The notes below the pieces were generated by a model, which was not told the origin of the DNA, searched no databases, and worked only from the letters and a program-made list of their open reading frames with translations. Both the position numbers and the translations under genes were made by a program. From contig CP103035.1 of NCBI GenBank assembly GCA_024752435.1, positions 1,178,001-1,242,000 of the forward strand: a stretch of DNA of 64,000 nucleotides, written 5' to 3'. The stretch comes from Allantophomopsis cytisporea. Its lineage: Eukaryota > Ascomycota > Leotiomycetes > Phacidiales > Phacidiaceae. Shown piece after piece: positions 11,950-23,173 of the stretch (the stretch's first letter is position 1; each line of letters starts with the position of its first letter).

Positions 11950-12874
11950 ATGGCCGCCCAACACGGAAATCTTGCCTGCCTTCTACCAGGACACTTTAAG
12001 ACTCAAATTACCTCGTGGCTCGCGGAAGATACGCCTAGCTTCGATTACGGCGGATTCGTGGTCGGCGACTCGATACGAACAGCTACCCTTTTTGGCAAGA
12101 GCGCAGGCGTTATTGCGGGTGTTCCATTCTTTGAAGAGGTCTTCGCACAGTGCGACTGCACTGTTGAATGGCACTTGAAGGAAGGCGATATCATTCCTCC
12201 AGACTCGAAAGTTAAGGTCGCCACAGTAACTGGACCAGTACGGAAACTCCTTCTTGGGGAGAGAGTCGCCTTGAACACTTTGTCGAGATGTTCGGGCATC
12301 GCAACGAAGAGTAAGGAGATGCAGGATTTAGTCACGAAGGCGGGTTATACTGGAATTCTTGCCGGAACAAGAAAGACTACCCCAGGATTCAGACTTGTCG
12401 AGAAATACGGTATGCTCGTGGGTGGTGTTGATGGACACAGACATGATTTGTCTTCTATGACTATGTTGAAGGACAATCACATCTGGGCTAGAGGTAGCAT
12501 TACCGAGGCTGTTGCGGCTGCCAAATCTGCTGGAGGCTTCGCCTTGAAGATCGAGGTTGAGGTTGATTCCGAAAAAGACGCGGATGAGGCAATTGCTGCT
12601 GGTGCGGATATTATTATGCTAGATAACTTTGACGGCCCTGGCTTGAAGGTCGCTGCGCAAAGTATCAGGCAGAGATGGGCAGGGAAGAAGTCATTCTTGT
12701 TGGAATGTAGTGGCGGCTTGACTACAAGTAATGTCAACACCTATGTCAACAATGGTAAGCTTCATCCTTTTGTTAATAGAATCGGCTGACTCTTTAGACA
12801 TTGATATCATTTCTACAAGCGCTATACACCAAGGAGTACCACACATAGATTTCTCACTCAAGATCAACCATTAG
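11950..12874 (+). CDS. BNA6: Nicotinate-nucleotide diphosphorylase (quinolinate phosphoribosyltransferase)
   Basis: Spliced join(11950..12754,12798..12874), 293 aa, the normal length. The enzyme converts quinolinate and PRPP to nicotinate mononucleotide, CO2 and PPi, the last step of de novo NAD synthesis from tryptophan. Family motifs are clear: NTLSRCSGIATKS, GTRKTTPGFR (substrate-binding arginines), MLKDNHI, ADIIMLDNF and LECSGGL. The intron is only 43 bp (GTAAGC..TTTAG). Splicing restores the conserved end DIISTSAIHQGVPHIDFSLK, which the unspliced frame would miss. No kynurenine-pathway partner lies next to it in this window. The function call is secure. Confidence 0.95.
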
Positions 12875-14022
12875 ATTGGTATATTACGAATGACCAGTTC
12901 CACTCTAGAACGTTACATACGCTCAAGTAGGTTTTATGATCATTGTTATGTGAATGTTTGTAGTTGTAGATGAGACTTACTCCTGTATAATTTGTTTTGT
13001 CGGAGTAGTTGAAAGAGACAAATGATGTCAATTGGTAATTACAATAGCTAACCATCATAGAGAACATAAGTCGATTTGATTGGCCCATGAAACTCTTGAA
13101 GAGTCCTATCAGAGAAGTTAGGATCAAGCAAAAGTTGTCACAATTCGTATAGGATTATAATGACCAGAGAACAGCTCGGGTCATATTCCTTCCGGCAAGC
13201 AACTGGGCATAATCCTGTAGTTCTCGTAAGATATACCTTCAATAGAGAGACCAGTCAATACTATTCCTCTTCTCGCTCTAGTCTCGTTTGAGTATCTCGA
13301 TCTTCTAGAATTGTTCGACTGTCAATTCGATTCGAAGAACCTAGAAGTTCTATGAAATCCAGTTATACCGGAAGATCAATATTATGCTGATCAATCCTTT
13401 CATTCTCCTCCTGAAGAACTCAGAATCTTCAAGTACTAAAGATAACAGCCCTTTCTCTGGTTTCAAGATTTCTTGAACTTGAGGTTTTCTTCATTAAGTG
13501 CTTAATATTGCACCTCTAGTTCATCTCTTTTATCTTCTCAAATAACGTACAGTCTTAGGACTTTAGTATCTTCACAACAAGCGCCCTAAGTTATAAAATA
13601 ATTTATGTTGTTTATTATCCGCAAACTTATCGTGTCTACCTTTTGTTACAACACTAAGATTTACTTTTCGATGGCATCTTTGTCTAATATCACTAAAGTT
13701 TACTAAGTGAGAAGATTGTATAGCCTGTAATAACAATATGGAGAATATAAGGGATATCCTCCTGAGCATTCATAATAAAAAATGAAGGGAGACAAACTAG
13801 AAGCGGTTTAGCATATTAGATGAAAACAAAGAATCACAATACTCTAATATCTACATACAATATCAGATAAAGATATGTATTCATGTACGGAAATATGTTA
13901 TTAGAAGAGAAGAAGAAAGGCCTCATAATCTACTACCATTAAACAATTTCTCACCAACTACCTTTTCTCTTATACTTTTTTGGGTATCGCCCTCTTCCCA
14001 GTTCCCCCCCTACCCGAGCTCA
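12875..14022. other. AT-rich intergenic region
   Basis: This 1.1-kb stretch lies between convergent genes and is markedly AT-rich. No supported gene, tRNA or clear repeat was found. Confidence 0.5.
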
Positions 14023-14784
14023 CTACTCCTTCTGCTCGTCATATTCATCGATAGCCCGTACCTTCGCCGCACTGCTGCTCTGATCGTCGAAACGATAATC
14101 TAGCCACTCGCTAGCTAACCTTCGTGCAACCTCAAGCCCGATGACGCGCTGACCAAAACACAGAACTTGAGCATTGTTCGAAAGTACTGCGCGCTCTACG
14201 CTATAGGGATCGTGCGCTGTTACGCTGCGGATACCTTTAACTTTGTTAGCCGCTATAGCAACGCCGAGGCCAGTACCACAGATGAGGAGCGCTATTTATA
14301 GTCAGTAAGTACACATAAATATTCAGCTCAGCGTTAAGATAATGGCTCCAGAGTCTGTGGCAATGATGCTAGATATAAAGGCTAATGGTTACGACTTTAT
14401 TCATGGCCATTGTAGTAGCCTTTTGGTGACTCGCCACTTGATGCTAGCTATGATTGTGCTGGGGGACGTATGCACTACGCACCTCTATCTGCTTCACCGT
14501 TGGCGACAAGTTTGGCGGCTGAGACCGCATAATGTGGATAGGCAGTTTTATCGTCCGTCGAGTATGGCCCAACATCTGTGACGGATTCCACTCTGCAAGT
14601 TTATGTTAGTTATGTGCGCGAGCTGAAGTCCCTGCGATGCTTACCGGGGATCCTTCTCGAAATCGTTTATTAGCGCTTTCTTGTATTCATAGCCTGCGTC
14701 GTCACCGCCCATTACTATCCGTAACCGCCCTGATGATGAAGATGTGTGCGAAGCGTCACTCGAGACGGATGATGATAATGACAT
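14023..14784 (-). CDS. RpiB/LacA/LacB family sugar-phosphate isomerase
   Basis: Minus-strand exons 14784..14645, 14592..14483 and 14291..14023 give 172 aa. The family interconverts aldose and ketose phosphates (ribose-5-P/ribulose-5-P, or erythrose-4-P/erythrulose-4-P in EryI types). The N-terminal GGDDAGYEYK, the active-site loop LLICGTGLGVAIAANKV (Cys88) and VTAHDPYSVERAVLSNNAQV match the family. The 191-bp second intron (GTGCGT..ATAG) is long for this window, but the protein joins exactly across it at ADR-ALLICGTG. Before the family core there is a Ser-rich extension of about 20 residues. It is divergent from a TIM-family gene 326 bp away, which suggests co-regulation in one sugar-phosphate pathway. 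The exact substrate is inferred, not shown. Confidence 0.88.
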
Positions 14785-15110
14785 GACTTCAAGTGTATGT
14801 TCGTATCAAGAAGTTTTTGGGACTTTGGGGGATATGGATGCTTTTTGGTTCGTAATATATACCATGGAATTCTGACAATGAATATGGTGGTAAGGCGATA
14901 TAAGTAGTTTTTTGACTGACCATGGCGTGTATTGGTCAAGTATCATCAAGTCTTGTGCCAGAATGCGGGGTCTCTAGGTTCGTATTACCCAAAGCGGAAA
15001 GCCGAAGTCCGGGGAAAGCTACTCCGCAATGCGAATTATATAGTCTTAAACCAAAAAAGCACCAAAGCAACATAGCATAAGAACACAGATCTGTTTTCTT
15101 TTACAGCAGA
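14785..15110. promoter_or_regulatory. Shared divergent promoter of the RpiB and TIM genes
   Basis: A 326-bp interval separates the two start codons, which face away from each other. It presumably contains both promoters. No individual binding site can be assigned with confidence. Confidence 0.55.
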
Positions 15111-15925
15111 ATGGTAGAGAACTCACGGGTAAGACTCGTAGGTGTTTCCCTCAAGCTCTACTTTTCCCTCGAAAAGACCTTACAATATGTTCTCGATTGC
15201 GCACAATTAGGACCCCAGGCTTTAGCACAGAAGGTCGAGTTTTTTATCATTCCAGATTTTCTCTCTCTGACCACGGCTGCTACGACTCTACGTCTTGAGG
15301 CACCTAATATTCGACTTGGGGCCCAGGACTGTTTCTGGGAGGATGAAGGCGCTTATACAGGCGAAGTGTCGCCTAAGACGCTGAGCAGCATTGGAGTCAA
15401 CATTGTGGAGATAGGCCACGCAGAAAGGCGACGAATATTTGGGGAGACAGACGAAATTGTTGCGAAGAAAGCCATGGCGGCTTTGAGGAATGGAATTACC
15501 CCTCTAGTGTGCATTGGAGAGAAGACAAAGGGCCAACCAGAGGATGCAATCGAAGAGTGTCGACCTCAGATGCAAGCTGTGCTTGATGCGCTCACAAATC
15601 GCGACGAGCAACACGTGATCTGGGCTTATGAGCCTATCTGGGCGATTGGTGCTCCAAAGCCTGCATCGGCAGAGTATGTGGTAGCTGTCACAAAGGGATT
15701 GAGAAAAATCTGTGGAGAGAGACACAGGATTGTTTATGGAGGTTCGTTCCAGCAAGCTGTAGTCCAAGTTTGACCACTCACTCAATGATGTATATAGGAG
15801 CTGCGGGTCCTGGGACTTTTAACACGATTAAAGATGGAGTTGACGGCGTTTTTCTGGGCCGATTTGCGCATGACATCAATAATCTTAAGGAGGTCCTTAA
15901 TGAAGTTGGCGGAATTCATCCTTGA
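15111..15925 (+). CDS. Triosephosphate isomerase-family protein (divergent paralogue, possible erythrulose-phosphate isomerase)
   Basis: Spliced join(15111..15741,15798..15925), 252 aa, normal for a TIM barrel. The catalytic residues are present: Lys15 (VSLKLYF), His103 (EIGHAERR) and Glu174 (WAYEPIWAIG), as is the phosphate-binding YGGAAGPGTF. The usual Asn of the N-x-K motif is Ser13, and the first strand is unlike glycolytic TIM (GGNWKMN). This suggests a specialised paralogue rather than housekeeping Tpi. The 56-bp intron (GTTCGT..ATAG) lies inside the YGG motif, and splicing is needed to restore it. Its divergent RpiB neighbour mirrors the bacterial EryH/EryI pair of tetritol catabolism. 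Plain triosephosphate isomerase activity is the alternative. Confidence 0.88.
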
Positions 15926-16946
15926 GGCTAAGTATCATAGACATTTGTCAAGGTTGAAGTCGGAGATATGAATACAAACTTCTTCTTACTTGTATATTTA
16001 CTATTTACAACGTATATACAGATCAAGCGAAGAGTATTCCCAGGATTGTAATCATAAAGCAGAATATTCACTTCTCCAACAGCTACCTTGAATTAGATCC
16101 AAGGTAATAACAGTGTATCACGCAATCAAACAACTCAGATTCGCTTTGCAAAGAGCATGCAAGCAGGGCATTACATAGTACAAACTGCGTACCTAATATT
16201 ATTCAGCCAACTCCTTGATTCTGTCATAGTTGCGACAACAATATCTGAGAGAGTTTTCTTCAAGTCTAGCCAATCCGCAAGTGAAACTCCATTCTCGTCT
16301 CCTTCCGTGCTCGACCAGAAATGCCAACTGCTCAGGTTTCATTCCAGCTTGCTATAATCCTTCTCTGAATCGTTTCCCAACTCAATGATATAGAGATAGC
16401 TAACTTTACGTGTAACGAATACGCTGAGTTTGACTGTTTTCATCAGTCGGTCTTGAACAGCAGCTGCCATGTCTGTTTATGTTGACCCGGATTGGTGGTT
16501 GCTAAGACTCTATATTGATGACCAGGAGATATACTGTAGTCAAAAGGTAGATCCTGTTCTTTACGCTTCAAAAAATACAGTGTCTTTGTTTTCGTCGTAA
16601 TTGGTAACCCACCAATTCCCAATACTCAGACAAATGGAGATCTATATGGTCCTATAGATAAACCAGTTTTTATCAAAGCTAGTTTAAGTTCTCACTTCTC
16701 CATCTTGCATCCATATACATCTTTTGTAACCTCGTGAATTAGCTTAGTCATACTCAAAGCTCATATATTCTAACATAACCCATAACTCATCTCGATCTCG
16801 TAACCAGGTATATACATCCCATACGTATGTATCCCCAATCCTGTGTCCCAACTCCAAATCCCAAACCCTAATTATGTTTCATTTCCGCACCCCCTCTCAA
16901 TTAATGTCTAAGTCCCAGCTTCAATCCAAATAGCCTTCTCTATCGC
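15926..16946. other. Intergenic region between convergent genes
   Basis: This 1-kb AT-rich stretch carries no supported gene. A 66-codon plus-strand frame at 16157 has no family features. Confidence 0.5.
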
Positions 16947-19024
16947 CTACCACCCGAAGCCTTCAACATGCAAATAGACTCCTTGCGCCCCGGTCCCCTT
17001 ATGAACAGCACGCTCATCACTGAGTTTCGCCACACTATTCCTTACAGCCGAATTGAGTCCCAAAGGTCCACAAACTGCAACACCTGTCTCTCCCTCCGCA
17101 ACGCACAGCAGCCTTTCCAGGATGTGATAGAAATCCGGGCGTCCAGACTGGAAGTTCTCCCGTCTGAGAACATTGCTGCTGTTGCGCAGTGACATAGATT
17201 TCCTAGTCGCAACGCGAACTGTTGTACCTTTCTCGTCGATTTCCGTTCCTTTAGAGTTGTTGGAGCCGGAAGCGGATGACGCAGAAGGACCGCCTTCATC
17301 GTCCGAGTCCGGAACCGGCGTCACACAACAACATGGTCCGAGGGATTTGTCACAAGCACAGCCGCACTCTTTGCTGCTCTGTTCGCCTTCTTCTAAACTG
17401 GTGAAATTATCGTCACAAGTGACGAATACCTTAACCTCGACCTCAATGCCAGCGTCTGTGAGCTTCGCGAAGGCCTCTTGGAGCTCAGTCGAGATCCATT
17501 TTGTCCAGGAGGTATTCTTGACAATCCAAAGGAATGTGACGCGCCGAACTGGAAGTTTGGTAGATGTGGCGCGCGCTGCGATGTCCAGGAGAAGGGGGAG
17601 CGTGAATGTGCAGCCGGTTGAGCCGGCGATAAGAAGGACGGTATCGAAGGCGGCGAAATCTGCGTGTGAGTCGCCATAAGGACCATCCAACAAGGCAACA
17701 TGTGAAACGACGGACTGTGGTGCAGAAGCTTCTTTCGTCGGGAGAAGGGAGGTAGAGGAGGTAGTTGCTGATTTGAGGATCCGGCTCGTGAAACCCTTAT
17801 GAGATTTGAGGATGAATACTAAGTCACCTGAGTGGGAGGTGGGGATGGAGGCGATAGTTGCGGGGTGGGATTGACCAATGCCAAACTTTGGGATAGAGAG
17901 GAATACGTGGGATCCTGGTGTCCAGTTCTTGATTTGCTTGCTGTTGACAGTGATTTTGGTGACACCGCCTTCATAGGCGGTCAAAGTTGCTCGGGCAGGG
18001 CGAATATTGTTGTAGGCCCATCTTGCGGAACGAATAACTCGATCAACGAACCAAAGGCCGATTGGGATGTATATGTATACTCGAGAGTACAGAGCTGTGG
18101 ACGGCAGATGCCACATAACTGCAATAATAAATCCAAAGAAACTCAGGATATGCTGGACTACAAAGAACTCATATGAGAGATTCCGGAGTGGGCCGATGGT
18201 ACTGATGTTCAACCAGATAAGGACAGCGTATACAGCCCATCCGGTTGGAATACAGGAATCCGTAGCATACTCCAGCGGTCCCAGTTCATATTTATTCCAT
18301 GCTAAGTGTAGGAAAATGACATGCAAGGTAGCAAGGAACAGTAAGACTCGTGAACTCCACCGGTGAAGGACGTTCAGTCTTTCATAGGAGACACCGCTCA
18401 CGAGACCAATTAGGTTGTTCTTTCCAGCTAACAGAATCAACAAAGGGACTTGTGCAACAGCAAGCCAGGCTGCACGGACGCCCAAGGAGGTGAAGTGTTG
18501 ACCACCTTTGACATTGTTCGACACAAATTCAAGGATAATAACCCAGACGAGATACGCCAGCAGGAGAACAATAGTGCCGACAGGTGGGATCTTGAAGAAT
18601 CGCGATGATAAAGGTGTGAATTGGGCATAAGATACTTCGCGAAGAATTGCAGTAACAGTTGCAATGCCCTGAGAAATGGGGTTCGAAGGTGTGGCAGGGT
18701 GAAGATGGTTTGCAGCAGCAGCTCTAATTCTGTCAAGGGGTCAGTAAAACTTCTACATTGAGCACCTTTATGACAAACATACCTCATCCTCATAGTGACT
18801 TTTTGAGCCATATTCGTAATCGCGAAAAGACCAATAACGGCCACGACGCCATACCAGAAGTCTCGCGCATACCTATTTCCATCAATCTGGAATTGTGTAT
18901 CATCAAGTACTTCGCCCAAGAAATCCGCCGCTTGTGTCGAATTGGTGAGGTCGAAACCCGTTGCGTTTAAAGGCGAGCCATCCGACGGTGCTCCACCCAT
19001 CGTCATTGTATCGCCCATATCCAT
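16947..19024 (-). CDS. Ferric/cupric reductase transmembrane component (FRE family)
   Basis: Minus-strand exons 19024..18783 and 18729..16947 (53-bp intron, GTATGT..ACAG), 674 aa. It should be a plasma-membrane flavocytochrome b that passes electrons from NADPH to extracellular Fe(III) or Cu(II) before metal uptake. Two His pairs spaced 14 residues apart (203/217 and 274/288) fit bis-haem ligation within the transmembrane helices. HPATIASIPTS (about 369) is the FAD-binding motif, GSTGCTF (about 450) the NADPH-binding motif, and VAVCGPLG with the terminal EGFGW close the reductase domain. The extracellular N-terminus is short and Asp/Gly-rich. A Cys-rich insert (KECGCACDKSLGPCCC, about 535-549) lies in the cytosolic NADPH domain. 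The upstream region has a GATA-like site, so iron control is plausible. Metal preference cannot be read from sequence. Confidence 0.93.
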
Positions 19025-19053
19025 CTTGAAGGTATTGTATCTGGCGCAATTTG

Positions 19054-19080
19054 AATATATATATATATATATTTATATAT
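19054..19080. repeat. AT microsatellite upstream of the ferric reductase
   Basis: An AT dinucleotide run with one interruption lies 30-56 bp upstream of the ferric reductase start codon, probably within its leader or core promoter. Confidence 0.85.
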
Positions 19081-19104
19081 CAGGCTTCCAACTCGTCTTT
19101 CCGG

Positions 19105-19137
19105 GAACGTTATTAGAACGTTATCAGAACGTTATTG
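19105..19137 (-). promoter_or_regulatory. Three 11-bp tandem repeats with a GATA-type site in the ferric reductase promoter
   Basis: Three head-to-tail copies of GAACGTTATYR lie 80-113 bp upstream of the ferric reductase ATG, each with the palindrome AACGTT. On the gene's own strand the middle junction (19129..19121) reads TTCTGATAA. That matches the fungal iron-regulatory GATA factor consensus ATCWGATAA at 8 of 9 positions. The flanking copies have AATAA in place of GATAA. Binding by a SreA/Sre1-type repressor is inferred. Confidence 0.45.
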
Positions 19138-20002
19138 GAATTTGATGGTATGAATTAAGGTCGTTTTCAGCCTCGTATGCTTGTGTCTAATCAATTGAGT
19201 TTGTCTCCAAATCTCGAGTGATTCGCGCTCTGCATTCGATTCAGATGTCCGTGAGATCGTTCGACCAGGCTGTTTTCAATGATTTGGACAGGTCGATCTG
19301 GTGGATGGTGGAATAAGAGAGTACGTCGTACATTCACGACGTCGAAAACAGCGATACAGTAACAGCGTAACGTCGAAGAAGAATCGAGCTTGCGCTTCAG
19401 AGAATAATGGAATAACAAGAAAGAATGAAGCCAATGTACCTATGTGCCTATGTACCACCAGTATACATATGTATGGTAGCTAGCCACGCATCAAGAAACT
19501 TGCTCACTTACCTAGGTAGGTACCTGTCCTTGTAAGATAGCCGGAAGAGATTCTGTAGACTGACTGTCTTGTGAGCACAACCTACACAGTTTAGGAAGTG
19601 TCCGAGGGGTCCATCCTACGCACTGTGGCGCTCTGTTCACGGACTCCCCACCTTTACCTTTTAGTAAGATAAGAATTCAACGATACCCATTCATGAACAC
19701 GCCAAAGTGAAGTCACAGCACCTCAAACGCTCGTTAACAGCCTCAGACACGCTCACAACCCCTCGGACACCCTCAAATACAACATCTCTGACCAATATAA
19801 CAATTATGAATGGTCTCTAGGTGTTTTGACCATATCAAGATGCCTGCATGAACGTCGTGGTTCTTTACCAACGTCTTGGCGAATGCTTGATTCGTACTAT
19901 TGACTGATGCTTGTCTCGACGTTCGTGAGGTGGATTGAGCAAGTTTCCAGGGGTCTAGCGATTTTGACCTGCGACTTATTGGCTATCATACCACTCAAGT
20001 AC

Positions 20003-20032
20003 CTATGCTAAGCTATACTAAGCTATACTAAG
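20003..20032. repeat. 10-bp tandem repeat (CTATACTAAG)x3
   Basis: Three copies of CTATACTAAG occur, the first with one substitution. No function is apparent. Confidence 0.85.
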
Positions 20033-20077
20033 CTTTCAGCCTTCCACTCTTCAGCTACGAGGCGATACAAAATAAGC

Positions 20078-20345
20078 CTCACGTGTTTTTTCCATTCCAT
20101 AAGCCTTTGGATATCGTATCGTTACGAGGTAGTAAGCTTTTGCAACGATAGCATGTAAGGGCTCGTCGGTTTGGTCCAAGGATCACTGGATAGTCTTTTT
20201 GAAAATCGATCGAAGACAAGAAGCACCTATTGAAGAAATGCGATGCCAGCTGATAGACATCTATAATCCGTGCGAATTTCAATGTGCTGGCTTTCCATTT
20301 TTCTACTATTTCACCGTCGATGTTTAGGTTGCCATCCTTAGCAGG
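20078..20345 (-). pseudogene. Coding-like fragment, possibly from a BTB-type protein
   Basis: On the minus strand a frame reads GNLNIDGEIVEKWKASTLKF followed by ARIIDVYQLASHFFN and continues to a stop at 20078. The pattern (one acidic strand-like segment, then amphipathic helices) is like the region after the core of fungal BTB/POZ proteins. I see no matching N-terminal exon upstream, so it may be a remnant. Identity is uncertain. Confidence 0.22.
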
Positions 20346-21895
20346 CCAGCAACTTCTTATGGTAGAAGTTGTTCACAATATTCTACATTAGCCCAGTAGC
20401 GGGATTCCTTGTGTGATGACAATAATGATGATAAAAGTGGTGTCTGGATAATGGCATATCTGGGAAACTCGGAGGAAGAAATCAGTCGGACTCTTGTAGT
20501 CTTGGGTCTGTCTAAAAGGGGAATCGGAAACAGAGCTGTGAATACGAGCCACATCTCAACGAAGACGGTTATGCCGGAATAGAATATCATATAGACTCGT
20601 TCATGTGCTTACGTTCCAGCCTATCTATTCGATCACTTTATACTGGGCGAATTTGAAAATCGTACAATTATCCTTTCAACCTTCGTGAAAAGATACATGA
20701 GAACCAAGAGAATAATGACGAAGAGTACACCGACAATGACAGAGAATCAACATATATCTAGTTCTCAGCTTGTACACATTTTCATGGTGTATATTAAAGC
20801 TAGTTCGTTTAATCGCGAATAAGGAAATAAGTACGTAGGTCAGCCTTATATCAAAGTGAGTGCAAGCGGCGTTAAATAGGAGCATTTAAGTACATTGGTA
20901 TTATGTACTCGAGGTAACGATAATATCAATTACGGCGGTCAAACGGTTCACGAAGAGAAGACTAACAACGACAAGAGTGGTTGATAATTCGTAAACATTT
21001 GTAACTCGACTAAATGCTCTCTATATGCTTGTCTGCAGAAATCGGTGTATTTCCTAAAAACCTACGGGTGTAATATACCCTAGTCTTATAATAACATGGA
21101 GCCTTTAAAGATGACAGTTGGAAATGGTACTCCGCACAATTTACAAAGGTGGAAACAGTAGTAATACCACGTTAAAATACACCCTCTCTATAAGTATTCC
21201 ACACGAAGCCAGCCAGACTATATCGAGGTCTGAGCAATTCAAACTTCTCTACCTACCAACTTTGAAAGCCTGCATATCAAGTGGCTATTCTACCTTCTAC
21301 AAGGTATTGAAGATAACAAGGTCAACAGTCACAAGGGAATTTAGTCAACAACCTAGTTGCACTTTATCTTTGCAATGAATAAGTGATAGTCATAAGAGTG
21401 TTTTGAGCTCAAAATATGTACATACGCTCTCAGATGAAGGATATTTGTCATAAAAGGTTGATACTCGCAAACAGCCGTGACCTTTAACCCAGTCAACTCA
21501 AAGAAATAATCTCCACTTGATGGGTGGCTCCAATGCCATGCCACAAATGCGATGCGATGCAATGCAACCCAAAATACAAATGGTATCTCAGTCCGTCCAC
21601 AATACGCCAAAAGCACATGCTGAAAACCCAAACGAAAGAAAACCAAGGAGATAATTCCGAAAAAGCAAGAGTACTGTAACAAGAACGCAAGACCTCTAAG
21701 ACTGGGAAGACACAGCACGATCCCCCGCTATAGAATTCCTCATGCCCTCGTACGAGGAATACTCCTGATCATTCATCCTCTGGCCCCTAACAGGCAACAA
21801 TTCAATTCGATCCTGCCAAACAACAAATTAACCACCGTCTAAGAATATACAAAGTGCACAAGAAAGGTGCAAGAAAAAGCAGCATCACACCCCCC

Positions 21896-23173
21896 CTATT
21901 GATTTCGGCTCACATCAGAAGTCTGCACGCCACTCGGGCCGCCCAATTCCACGTCCTCACTTCTCGCCGGCCTTTGACTGTCAAAATCGTTCTCCTCGCC
22001 CACATACGTGCCAACGCCGATACCCGCCCAGAACGCGCGATGGTGGGAGCGCGGTCCATACGACCAGCCGGCGCCGCGGCCCATTGGTAGATGGTAGAAG
22101 CGGAAAGCGAAGATAGAGCAAACGGTGCCGATGAAGAAGCCGAAAAGGATATCGAAGCCGTGGTGCTTGAAGTCGGAGTAGCGGGTTGAGCAGATGTAGA
22201 TGGAAGTAAAGAAGGGGGTGATTGCAAAGGATAAGAGGTACAGCGGTGGGGAGGCAGCTTGATTACGGGCGGCAATTACTTTCTCGTCGTGGCCGGTGTT
22301 CGAGGCGTATGCGTCTATCCCAGCACCAACCTTGTCATAGTGAGGGGTGCTAGATTGGGCGTGGAGGATCCGGGAAGGAAATGCAGAGTAATATCTTGTA
22401 CTGTCGCGGCTATGGGTTCGCGGTGCTAGGTATGGAATGCTTATGGCCAGCTTGGAAGCGATGAAGAGGGAAATGTAGATAAGGCCAGCGGCGGAGAAGG
22501 ACGAATGGCCAGAGGGAAAGCTGCGGAAGGCATCATTCATTACTGAGGTGTCGGTATTAGTGCAGATGGTGTGCGAGACGAGCTGTGAGTTCGAAAGCAC
22601 ATCTGGATATCCTGAGACAGCATGAGCTGCTACGTCGGCGAGATTTGGAGCGCATGCGGACAACAGAAATGGTCGCTGGCGTCCGAATAGGTTCTTCATG
22701 CCACTAGTGATGAGAAATGCTCCTCCCGTGGATAAACCGAGTCCAAGCCATCCAGTGAACCATTCCCATAATTTCCTTCGCCATATCAGGGCCTTGGGTA
22801 CATCTCGAGAGACCGATGGGCCAGGGACGAGCACAAGGCTGACGAACACAACGACTACGGCTGGGAAGACCAGGGATACCACGACCAGTGTAACAGTTGA
22901 GATTTTTTCTTTCTTGATAAGAGGGAAACTGATATCGGGATCAGATAGTGAGAAGGGGCGTTTATTTGGCGCGATGATCGAGAAAGCTGCGCCTACAGCA
23001 AAACAAGCACTGGAGTTCGTGTCAGAGACCGCATACAGTGCAACAAAGCAAAAGCACGAATGCGAGTGGTCTCGTGCCCACCAATTGGCGAGTACTTACA
23101 AGATGGCAATCCAATCGATGACATAAGAAAGTATCAAAGCCGGCGATATACGCCCGCTACCTCTGGACGGCAT
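21896..23173 (-). CDS. PAP2-family lipid phosphate phosphatase (diacylglycerol pyrophosphate/phosphatidate phosphatase type)
   Basis: Minus-strand exons 23173..23100 and 23009..21896 (90-bp intron, GTAAGT..CAG), 395 aa. The enzyme should dephosphorylate phosphatidate, diacylglycerol pyrophosphate or related lipids. Several hydrophobic segments indicate a multi-pass membrane protein. All three phosphatase motifs are intact: KNLFGRQRP (130-138), SFPSGHSS (catalytic region 190-193) and STRYSDFKHHGFD (Arg301, His307, Asp311). The N-terminal exon (MPSRGSGRISPALILSYVID) joins in frame to ACFAVGAAFSIIAPNKRPFS, a good match to fungal Dpp1/Lpp1-like proteins. The loop between motifs 2 and 3 is enlarged (about residues 218-270) and polar. 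The C-terminus is charged and probably cytosolic. Confidence 0.92.

Larger units (their letters stand above)
19138..21895. other. Long intergenic region with possible gene remnants
   Basis: This 2.7-kb stretch upstream of the ferric reductase and downstream of the lipid phosphatase holds no intact gene. It contains a 10-bp tandem repeat (20003-20032), a TACCTAGGTAGGTACC palindrome near 19510 and a coding-like minus-strand fragment (20078-20345, listed separately). Confidence 0.45.

Noticed and set aside
14342..14581. A 79-codon plus-strand frame between the RpiB exons
   Set aside because: It covers the 191-bp intron and is antisense to RpiB exon 2, and its sequence has no family features.
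17173..17679. A 168-codon plus-strand frame antisense to the ferric reductase
   Set aside because: It lies wholly inside a well-supported coding exon and is a frame shadow.
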